This document shows positions 53,879 to 63,400 of a stretch of 64,000 bases of DNA, in pieces. The first letter of the stretch is position 1. Each line of letters opens with the position of its first letter. Location: the NCBI RefSeq assembly GCF_900115205.1, contig NZ_FOYQ01000001.1, positions 281,736 through 345,735 on the forward strand, in the 5' to 3' direction. The position numbers and the translations under genes are program-made. The DNA comes from Robiginitalea myxolifaciens (GTDB taxonomy: Bacteria; Bacteroidota; Bacteroidia; Flavobacteriales; Flavobacteriaceae). The notes below the pieces were generated by a model. It had not been told where the DNA came from. It searched no databases and worked only from the letters and a program-made list of their open reading frames with translations.

Positions 53879-54407
53879 TGATCAACTTGTTATCCTTCAA
53901 ATAGGTGTGAAACCGTTCAAAAATAATTCGGAACCATGCCGTATACTGTTCTGGATGTGCAGCCATGTCTGCCGCTACTGCATCGGGAGTCATCCACTTC
54001 CAGGCGGCCACTTCTTCCGGGTTTATGTCGGGTTGGCCCTCAAATTGACCCAACATCACGTGATCCAACTCATGTTCGGTAAGGCCATTATCGAAAGGAG
54101 CTTTGTAAATAAAACTGAAAAGTTCCTGCAGTTCTGTGCGGAAACCCATCTCCTCCTGTAACCTTCTTTTGCCAGCCTCTATATTGCTTTCGCCCAACCG
54201 TTGGTGGCTACAGCAGGTATTGGTCCACAACAAGGGAGAATGATATTTATGTGCAGCCCGTTGCTGCAACATAATCTCTCCTTTGGAATTCAAAATAAAT
54301 ACAGAGAATGCGCGGTGAAGAACCGCTTTTTCATGCGCTTCCATTTTGGGCATGGTTCCCAAAACTTCATCGCTTTCATTTACGAGGACTACCTGTTCTT
54401 CGGTCAT
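53868..54407 (-). CDS. idi: Isopentenyl-diphosphate delta-isomerase, type I
   Basis: A 179-residue Nudix-fold enzyme that interconverts IPP and DMAPP for isoprenoids (quinones, carotenoids, undecaprenyl carriers). Catalytic Cys is in W-T-N-T-C-C-S-H near residue 69, the Nudix-type E-A-G-K-R-R-L-Q-E-E-M-G-F near 83, and the E-L-D-H catalytic Glu near 116. A TATTTTTG element is read on the minus strand at 54419-54412, only 5 bp before the ATG, so the message may be almost leaderless. Confidence 0.92.
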   Translation of the reverse strand: MTEEQVVLVNESDEVLGTMPKMEAHEKAVLHRAFSVFILNSKGEIMLQQRAAHKYHSPLLWTNTCCSHQRLGESNIEAGKRRLQEEMGFRTELQELFSFIYKAPFDNGLTEHELDHVMLGQFEGQPDINPEEVAAWKWMTPDAVAADMAAHPEQYTAWFRIIFERFHTYLKDNKLINAG

Positions 54408-54470
54408 TACACAAAAATAAAGCCCTTTGCCTAGAACCCGAAGTCTTTAAATGTAAAATCTATCACAAAA

Positions 54471-55433
54471 TCAGAAGAATCGGGGCGATTTAACCTTCCC
54501 TTTGGTCACGATAAAGTCGTAGCGTAAAATGACTTCGAAAGAACCGTCATTAAACGCCGCACTTCCCAATTCCGTTGTTTCCTTATCATAGGCCAGTCCC
54601 AGGAAAAATTTGTTATCCGAGAAGTAGAACCCGGCCATTCCGCTAAAAGCGGCATCCCAGCGATAGGCTGCTCCTAAAACAAACTTGTCATTAAACAGGA
54701 AATTACCAGAAACATCTACCTGCAGTGGAGCTCCCCTTACCGCCTTGGATAGCAGTGTTGGCTTAAACTTCATCAGTGGGCTCAATTCAAAAACATATCC
54801 CGTAATCAGATAAAAGTGCATCTGTTCGTTGGCGATAGTTGGCGAATTTCCTTCCTGAAAGTGCTTGGTTTCCAGCATTCTGGGAGCAGAAAGGCCCAGA
54901 TAGAATTTGTCTGTATGGTAATAAACTCCTGCTCCGATATTCGGAGCGAAGCGATTTTCAATGTCCTGCAGCGCCATTAATTGAGGATCAATGGAAAATT
55001 CATCCAGTTCAGAATAGGCAATATCCAATCGATGTAAACTCGTCTTGAGGCCAAAGCTCAACTCCGCAGCATTACTCAGCATAATGGTGTAGGACAGATC
55101 AAAATCCAGATAGGTTTCCGAGGTTGGTCCGATAACATCATTGATTACCGATAGCCCTACCCCAACGCCACGATATCCTAAAGGGGTATGCAGATTCAGG
55201 GTTTGGGTGGAAGGCGCTCCATCCAGGCCCACCCATTGTGACCGGTGCAGGGCCGCAATACTAAAATGTCCACGAGATCCGGCATATCCGGGATTAACAC
55301 TAACCGTGTTATACATATACTGGGTATACTGCCCGTCCTGCTGCCCCGAACTTAGCATGGGCAATAAGAGTAAGAATAACAGGATACCTGAGAATGCCAG
55401 GCGATGTTTCAGGATGGGAAAACGTTTAGGCAT
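54471..55433 (-). CDS. PorP/SprF-like type IX secretion outer-membrane protein
   Basis: A 320-residue exported protein (signal peptide through S-S-G near residue 30) with the PorP/SprF pattern: Q-Y-M-Y-N near 40, N-P-G-Y-A-G near 48 and repeated beta-barrel strands. SprF-like proteins are needed for secretion or surface attachment of proteins with type B C-terminal domains. Here the gene follows 3 bp after such a protein on the same strand, so it is probably the partner of that cargo. T9SS core genes (porK, L, M, N) are not in this window. Confidence 0.9.
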   Translation of the reverse strand: MPKRFPILKHRLAFSGILLFLLLLPMLSSGQQDGQYTQYMYNTVSVNPGYAGSRGHFSIAALHRSQWVGLDGAPSTQTLNLHTPLGYRGVGVGLSVINDVIGPTSETYLDFDLSYTIMLSNAAELSFGLKTSLHRLDIAYSELDEFSIDPQLMALQDIENRFAPNIGAGVYYHTDKFYLGLSAPRMLETKHFQEGNSPTIANEQMHFYLITGYVFELSPLMKFKPTLLSKAVRGAPLQVDVSGNFLFNDKFVLGAAYRWDAAFSGMAGFYFSDNKFFLGLAYDKETTELGSAAFNDGSFEVILRYDFIVTKGKVKSPRFF

Positions 55434-55436
55434 GAT

Positions 55437-57458
55437 TTATTTGTTTAGGTATAAGTATCCTGCAAGCTGGATATTCTGTCCATCGTCATTCACGTAATCG
55501 ATTACGTAGAAGTAAGTTCCCACCGGAAGTTTCTGGTCAGCGTCTACAGTAACCCTTCCGTTTGAGGTCCCGTCAAAGACGTTACCATTCGTATTATAAG
55601 CCCTGGTAGAGTATACCAGCACTCCCCATCGGTTGTAAATCTTCACAGTATTATTTGAGAAGTTCTCCAGACCGCGGATTTCGAAGTAATCGTGGACATT
55701 ATCTCCGTTCGGAGTTACCACATTGATCGGGTCCACATTATCATCGACATTTCGTTCCAGGTAATCTGGAATTCCGTCTTCATCGATATCATCATTACTG
55801 AAATCCGTATCGCGATTCGCATCTTCTTCAGTAGTCATGATTCCGTCGTTATCATCGTCGGTATCGCGGTAATCCACGTCGTCGGCCCCATCGGTATTCG
55901 GCAAGTCGTTAGCCGGATCGTCAATTTCGTCATTGACATCACTATCGATCTGGGTAGCTCCTTCATAACCGTCGTCAAGTCCATCGTTGTCCTTATCGGA
56001 TCCAACCCAGGTAACATCGGCCACACCGTCCTGATCGTGGTCGTGTGCTTCAATTGCATCGGGAACGCCATCGTTGTCACTATCATCATCCACATAATCC
56101 GGAATGCCGTCTCCGTCGGTATCTTCAGGGATCAGGCCAACAGCACCGCCAGCTTCATAAGCATCGTCCAGGCCGTTGAAATTGGCGTCGACTCCGGAGG
56201 GCTCGATGTAGCCGAAGGTAGCCTGGGCCTCAACGTTATCTGGGACACCGTCATCGTCACTATCAATATCCAGGTAATCCGGAATGCCATCACCATCGGT
56301 ATCAGTAGGATTGGTAGCGGGATCTCCGTCGCCGTCAAGGTCAAGATCTTCGAAGGCGTCGACAATACCATCGTCGTCCGAATCCAGATCAACACCGGGA
56401 GGATTCACCACCACAGTTACAATAGCACTATCGCACCTACCCTGATCATCGCAAAGGGTGTAGGTAAAGGTATCCGTACCTATAAATCCTGGGTTCGGAG
56501 TGTAATCAAGGGTATCATCCGAAGGATCATTTGGAGTGCCGTTATCATTGACTGTAACGGTACCATTAGCCGGATTGGTAAAGGTCAAGGTTCCAACATT
56601 AGGAATATCATTGTCATTTACCAGCACATCAATTGTAATCGGAGTGTTTACGAATGTTGCGGCAAAATCGTCCTCAGCATCCACAACCGGATTTACGGTC
56701 ACCGTAACGGTTGCCGTACTACAATCCCCTGAGGAAGTACAAACCGTATAGTCAAAAGTATCTGTACCGTTAAAGTCCGCATCCGGGGTATAGGATACGA
56801 TGTCATCTGAGGGATCGTTCGGTGTACCATTATCATCAATGGTAACTGTTCCATTAGCCGGATCGGTAGCCGTAATGGTACCATCCTGGGGGATGCCGGA
56901 ATCATTATCATAAACCGGCACAACAATACTTACATCTTCATTAACGGTAACAAAGTCATCGACCAGGGTAGCTGCCTGCTGCATACAAACTACCGTAAAT
57001 CGCGGGAGATCAATACTAACTCCTGCTTTCAGGATGGATGCCGTATAGGTGGAAACCGTCTGGGTAGCAATTACTACGGGCCGAAGCTGATCTCCTCCCA
57101 CAGCTGGACTCCAGTTAACGGTTGCACTCGCTCCTACATTGGCCGAAATATCCAGGGTTACTTCGTTTTCCGGGCTATTACAATCGGTTAGAATAAAGTA
57201 CCCGGTGGCGTTGGACCCGCACAAGGTGCCGTCGTAAGTCGCAAAATAGACTCCAGGTTGAGTGGCTTCATAAAAGAAATCCGTTCCGAGTACCGTACTG
57301 GTATCCGAAGCCTCATACCAACGATAATTTGACTCATCGCCGCCATTGGGTGCCTGCAGGAGGAATTGACCCTGCACCTGGGAAATACCAAGTAAAAACA
57401 GGCTGGCTAGCAGGAGTTTGATATGTCGAAAGTTTATTTTCAAGACTTGGGAGCTCAA
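55437..57458 (-). CDS. T9SS cargo protein with tandem Ig-like, Ca-binding repeats and gliding-motility-type C-terminal domain
   Basis: A 673-residue exported protein with a signal peptide ending near Q-G-Q at residue 31. Two Ig/cadherin-like units (each with [11 protein letters not shown] and T-F-x-Y-T-x-C, ~residues 175-350) are followed by many D-x-D-x-D-G-x-x-D thrombospondin-type-3-like Ca-binding loops (~355-585). The end, V-V-T-P-N-G-D to A-G-Y-L-Y-L-N-K, matches the type B T9SS domain found in gliding-motility proteins. The start is TTG (57458). It is flanked by the giant repeat gene 17 bp upstream and PorP/SprF 3 bp downstream. Confidence 0.9.
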   Translation of the reverse strand: MSSQVLKINFRHIKLLLASLFLLGISQVQGQFLLQAPNGGDESNYRWYEASDTSTVLGTDFFYEATQPGVYFATYDGTLCGSNATGYFILTDCNSPENEVTLDISANVGASATVNWSPAVGGDQLRPVVIATQTVSTYTASILKAGVSIDLPRFTVVCMQQAATLVDDFVTVNEDVSIVVPVYDNDSGIPQDGTITATDPANGTVTIDDNGTPNDPSDDIVSYTPDADFNGTDTFDYTVCTSSGDCSTATVTVTVNPVVDAEDDFAATFVNTPITIDVLVNDNDIPNVGTLTFTNPANGTVTVNDNGTPNDPSDDTLDYTPNPGFIGTDTFTYTLCDDQGRCDSAIVTVVVNPPGVDLDSDDDGIVDAFEDLDLDGDGDPATNPTDTDGDGIPDYLDIDSDDDGVPDNVEAQATFGYIEPSGVDANFNGLDDAYEAGGAVGLIPEDTDGDGIPDYVDDDSDNDGVPDAIEAHDHDQDGVADVTWVGSDKDNDGLDDGYEGATQIDSDVNDEIDDPANDLPNTDGADDVDYRDTDDDNDGIMTTEEDANRDTDFSNDDIDEDGIPDYLERNVDDNVDPINVVTPNGDNVHDYFEIRGLENFSNNTVKIYNRWGVLVYSTRAYNTNGNVFDGTSNGRVTVDADQKLPVGTYFYVIDYVNDDGQNIQLAGYLYLNK

Positions 57459-57475
57459 CGTTTACTGACTTCGGA

Positions 57476-60400
57476 TTATCTGACTACAAACACGACGTTA
57501 ATCAGCGAGTTGTAATCGGTAGGTTGTCCGATAATATCATAAGTCAGTACCCCATTGGCATCAATGCTCATATTGTCGAAAACAGCGGGATCCGCGTAGG
57601 TTACATAGTAATACAGCTCATTTGCAGCATATGTCGGCAAGGCAGTTGGCGCCCCTGCGCTCGCTACGGCAGGCGTTCCGAACTGAGCAATGTACTGTGC
57701 GTAAAGATCTACGGTAAACCCGGTTCCATTGGCCGAGGCATCTATTGCTATGGATGGCGGATAGAATACCCGGGCTGCCTTCGAAGTAATCGGCGCGATA
57801 GCATTGATCACCTCCTGAACGGTAGTTTCATTTGTAGGTGAAGACTCCGCGCCTTCATCTACATCGATAGGCGTTCTGAGAGATACTTCGTCGTCGAACT
57901 GATCATCTGTTCCCAAACTGGATACCGGAACCGATAGGGTTCCCCCTCCGTCGGTCAATTCCAGGTTGCCGGAATTCACCGCAAATGTGGTGTTATACTC
58001 GTTGGAAGAATCGTTGTCATTATCCGCAATGGATACCGTTCCTCCTCCATCGGATAGGGTAATATCCGTCCCAGACCTGCTGATGGTCTGCAACTCATTG
58101 GAAGCATCGGCATCGGCATCGTCGACCAATGAAGCCAGATCTACTGTTTCGTTAGTCCCGTTCTCAATACCAATGGTCAGGGTAGTTCCGCTCAGTCCGG
58201 AACCACTGATGTTCTGATCGTCGGTATTGTCCAGATATCCGCTTAAATCTACATTGTTCCCATCTTCAATGGAAAGCGTGTTTCCAGAAAGGGTCAGGTT
58301 CTGATCGTCAGTGTTGTCTGCAAGAGAAGAGAGGTCTACGCTGGTAGAAGATCCATTCTCTATGTCGATCTGAAGGACGTTGCTTCCATTTAAGGTAGCT
58401 CCGGTCAGGTCCTGATCGTCGGTTCCAACCAGGGAAGAAAGATCAACGGTTTCGTCAGTACCGTTCTCAATACCAATGGTCAGGGTAGTTCCGCTTAAAC
58501 CAGAACCACTGATGTTCTGATCGTCTGTGTTGTCAAGGTAACCACTCAGGTCTACGTTGTTCCCATCTTCAATGGAAAGGGTGTTTCCAGAAAGGGTCAG
58601 ATTCTGATCATCGGTGTTATCTGCTAGAGAAGAAAGATCTACAGTTTCGTTAGAACCATTCTCTATTCCAATGGTCAGGGTAGTTCCGCTTAGGCCGGAA
58701 CCACTGATGTTCTGGTCATCCGTGCTTCCTGCAGCAACTTCATCAATCGCAGCCTGTACATCGGAAGCAGTCAATCCGGAAGTGCTATTGTCATAAGTTA
58801 CTTCAGCAGCGGTCTGGTCATCGGTGTTATCAAGGTAACCACTCAAGTCTACGTTGTTTCCATCCTCGATAGAAAGTGTGTTTCCTGAGAGGGTCAGGTT
58901 CTGATCGTCGGTTCCAACCAGGGAAGAAAGATCAACGGTTTCGTTGGTTCCATTCTCAATTCCGATAGTAAGGGTAGTTCCACTCAGTCCGGACCCACTG
59001 ATATTCTGATCATCGGTGTTGTCCAGATAACCGCTTAAGTCTACATTGTTTCCGTCTTCGATGGAAAGGGTATTTCCAGAAAGCGTCAGGTTCTGATCAT
59101 CAGTGTTGTCAAGGTAACCACTTAAGTCTACATTGTTTCCGTCTTCAATGGAAAGCGTATTTCCAGAAAGGGTCAGGTTCTGATCGTCAGTGTTGTCTGC
59201 AAGAGAAGAGAGGTCTACGCTGGTAGAAGATCCATTCTCTATGTCGATCTGAAGGACGTTGCTTCCATTTAAGGTAGCTCCGGTCAGGTTCTGATCGTCG
59301 GTTCCAACCAGGGAAGAAAGATCCACGGTTTCGTTGGTTCCGTTCTCAATACCGATGGTCAGCGTAGTACCGCTAAGTCCGGATCCACTGATGTTCTGAT
59401 CGTCGGTATTATCTAGGTACCCGCTTAGGTCTACATTGTTCCCATCTTCGATGGAAAGGGTGTTTCCAGAGAGGGTCAGATTCTGATCATCGGTGCTTCC
59501 AGCAGCAACCTCGTCGATCGCAGCTTGTACATCAGATGCTGTTAAGCCAGATGTGCTGTTATCGTAAGTAACCTCAGCAGCTGTCTGATCATCAGTTCCA
59601 ACCAGGGAGGAAAGATCCACCGTTTCGTCAGTACCATTCTCAATACCGATAGTCAGGGTAGTTCCGCTCAAACCAGAACCACTGATGTTCTGATTATCGG
59701 TGTTGTCCAAATATCCGCTCAGGTCTACGTTGTTCCCATCTTCAATGGAAAGGGTATTTCCGGAGAGGGTCAGGTTCTGATCATCAGTATTATCTGCAAG
59801 AGAAGAGAGGTCTACGCTGGTAGAAGATCCATTCTCTATGTCGATCTGAAGGACGTTGCTTCCATTTAAGGTAGCTCCAGTCAGGTTCTGATCGTCGGTG
59901 TTGTCCAGGTAACCGCTCAAGTCCACGTTGTTCCCATCTTCGATAGATAGCGTGTTTCCAGAAAGCGTCAGGTTCTGATCGTCCGTACTGCCAGCAGCAA
60001 CCTCGTCGATCGCAGCTTGTACATCGGAAGCCGTTAAGCCAGAGGTGCTGTTGTCATAAGTAACCTCAGCAGCTGTCTGATCATCGGTGTTGTCCAGGTA
60101 TCCGCTCAGGTCTACGTTGTTACCGTCTTCGATGGAAAGGGTATTTCCAGAAAGCGTTAGGTTCTGATCATCAGTATTGTCCAGGTAACCACTTAAGTCT
60201 ACGTTATTACCGTCTTCGATGGAAAGCGTGTTTCCAGAAAGCGTCAGGTTCTGATCATCAGTGCTACCAGCAGCAACTTCGTCGATCGCAGCCTGAACGT
60301 CGGAAGCCGTTAAACCAGAAGTGCTGTTATCGTAAGTTACCTCAGCAGCTGTCTGATCATCAGTTCCGACAAGGGAAGCAAGATCCACGGTTTCGTTGGT

Positions 60401-63400
60401 TCCGTTCTCAATACCGATGGTCAGCGTAGTACCGCTAAGTCCGGATCCACTGATGTTCTGATCGTCGGTGTTGTCCAGGTAACCGCTTAGGTCTACATTG
60501 TTTCCGTCTTCGATGGAAAGGGTGTTTCCAGAAAGGGTCAGGTTCTGATCGTCAGTGCTTCCACCAGCAACCTCATCGATCGCAGCCTGAACATCGGTAG
60601 CTGTTAACCCAGAAGTACTATTGTCATAGGGGTTAGAAGCCGCCCGGGTATCGAGGACTACGTCTGAACCATCATTATTTGTAAAGGTATACGTGCCGTT
60701 TCCATTATCCGTGATATCGGCCTTAGCTACGGTCTGGTTTACTCCATTTTCATTGACATAGGTAAAGGTCCCATCACCATTATCGCTTAAGTTGGTGATT
60801 GTCTCCGAAATAGTAACAGAGGCAACATTCAGATATAAAGCACCGTCAGAACCGGCAGCAATATCATTGTTAGCATCGGTACTAATCAGGGAAGTGGATT
60901 GCGTTCCACCACCATCAGTAACTTCCAGGGAACCGGCGTTCATTCCAACACCTGTGTTGTATTCATTCGTAGGATCGGCGTCGGCATCGTCTACAAGACC
61001 GGCAAGATCAACGGTAGCTGAGCTTCCATCCTCAATATCGACTTGCAGGCTGGTACCGGTAAGGGTTGCGCCAGTCAGATTCTGATCATCAGTGCTTCCG
61101 GCAGCAACCTCATCGATCGCGGCTTGTACATCAGATGCTGTTAAGCCAGATGTGCTGTTATCGTAAGTGACCTCAGCAGCTGTTTGATCATCGGTGTTGT
61201 CCAGATAACCGCTTAAGTCTACATTGTTTCCGTCTTCGATGGAAAGCGTGTTTCCAGAAAGCGTCAGGTTCTGATCATCAGTGTTGTCCAGGTAACCACT
61301 TAAGTCTACGTTGTTCCCGTCTTCGATGGAAAGGGTGTTTCCGGAGAGGGTCAGGTTCTGATCGTCGGTGCTTCCTGCAGCAACCTCGTCGATTGCAGCT
61401 TGTACATCGGAAGCCGTTAAGCCGGAGGTACTGTTGTCGTAAGTTACCTCGGCAGCCGTCTGATCATCAGTTCCAACAAGGGAAGAAAGATCCACGGATT
61501 CGTTGGTTCCATTCTCAATACCTATGGTCAGGGTAGTTCCGCTCAAACCGGAACCACTGATGTTCTGATCGTCGGTGTTATCCAAATACCCGCTCAGGTC
61601 TACGTTGTTTCCGTCTTCAATGGAAAGTGTGTTTCCAGAGAGCGTCAGGTTCTGATCATCAGTGCTTCCAGCAGCCAGTTCTGCAAGGGCGCCTTCAACT
61701 TCTGTGGACGTAAAGTTTCCTCCTGCATCGGCAATGTTAACCTCAGCTGCAGTCTGGTCGTCAGTATTGTCCAGATAACCACTTAAGTCCACGCTATTGC
61801 CGTCTTCAATGGCCAGGGTATTTCCAGTCAGGGAAATGGTCTGGTCGTCGGTGTTATCTGCAAGAGAAGAAAGATCCACGGTTTCATTGGTTCCGTTCTC
61901 AATGCCGATGGTCAGCGTAGTACCGCTAAGTCCGGATCCACTGATGTTCTGATCGTCGGTGCTTCCCGCGGCAACCTCGTCGATTGCAGCTTGTACATCG
62001 GAAGCAGTTAAGCCGGAAGTGCTGTTGTCGTAAGTTACCTCAGCAGCTGTCTGATCGTCTGTATTGTCCAGGTAGCCACTTAAGTCTACGCTATTGCCGT
62101 CTTCGATGGCCAGGGTATTCCCGGTCAGGGAGATGGTTTGGTCGTCAGTGTTGTCCAGGTAACCACTAAGGTCTACACTATTTCCGTCTTCGATGGAAAG
62201 CGTGTTTCCAGAAAGGGTCAGGTTCTGATCGTCAGTGCTTCCACCAGCAACCTCATCGATCGCAGCCTGAACATCGGTAGCCGCAAGGCCTGAAGTACTA
62301 TTATCGTATGGGTTCGAAGCCGCTCGAGTATCGAGGATTACGTCTGAACCATCATTATTGGTAAAAGTATAAGTCCCGTTTCCATTATCCGTGATATCGG
62401 CCTTAGCTACGGTCTGGTTTACTCCATTTTCATTGACATAGGTAAAGGTCCCATCACCATTATCGCTTAAGTTGGTGATTGTCTCCGAAATAGTAACAGA
62501 GGCAACATTCAGATATAAAGCACCGTCAGAACCGGCCGTAATATCGTTGTTGGCATCAGCGCTAATGAGGGAAGTGGATTGCGTTCCACCACCATCAGTA
62601 ACTTCCAGGGAACCGGCATTCATTCCAGCTCCTGTATTGAATTCGTTCGTTGGATCGGCATCGGCATCATCCACATTCAGGGTGAGTGCATTGCCGTTTT
62701 CAATACTGATATTTCCCGCACTGCCGTCGGTTGCAATGGTCTGATCGTCAGTACTAACGCTACTAATGTCCACACTTTGATTTCCACCCGCATCGGTCAC
62801 TGTCAGATTAGTACCGTCAAAGCTGATACCGGTGTTCAATTCGTTGGTCGGATCGGCATCGGCATCGTCTACAAGACCGGCAAGGTCAACGGTAGCAGAG
62901 CTGCCGTCCTCAATATCGATCTGCAGGTCAGTTCCGGTAAGGGTAGCGCCTGTTAAATTCTGGTTATCGGTGCTTCCCGCGGCCACTTCATCGATCGCGG
63001 CCTGTACATCGGAAGCCGTTAAGCCAGAAATGCTGTTGTCATAAGTTACCTCAGCAGCAGTCTGATCGTCGGTACTTACTCCGCTTATATCCACACTTTG
63101 GTTTCCACCTGCATCCGATACCGTAAGATTGGTCCCATCAAAGCTGATTCCGGTGTTTAATTCGTTTGTCGGATCCGCATCGGCATCGTCTACAAGACCG
63201 GCAAGGTCAACGGTAGCAGAGCTTCCGTCCTCAATATCGATCTGCAGGTCAGTTCCGGTAAGGGTAGCACCTGTCAAATTCTGATTATCGGTACTTACAC
63301 TACTAATGTCAACACTCTGGTTTCCACCAGCATCTGTTACGGTAAGGTTGGTCCCGTCAAAACTGATACCGGTGTTCAATTCGTTAGTCGGATCGGCATC

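Noticed and set aside
55692..56732. 346-codon plus-strand frame antisense to the T9SS cargo gene
   Set aside because: It is Ile/Val-rich and repetitive only because it mirrors the GAT/GAC-rich Ca-binding repeats on the minus strand.
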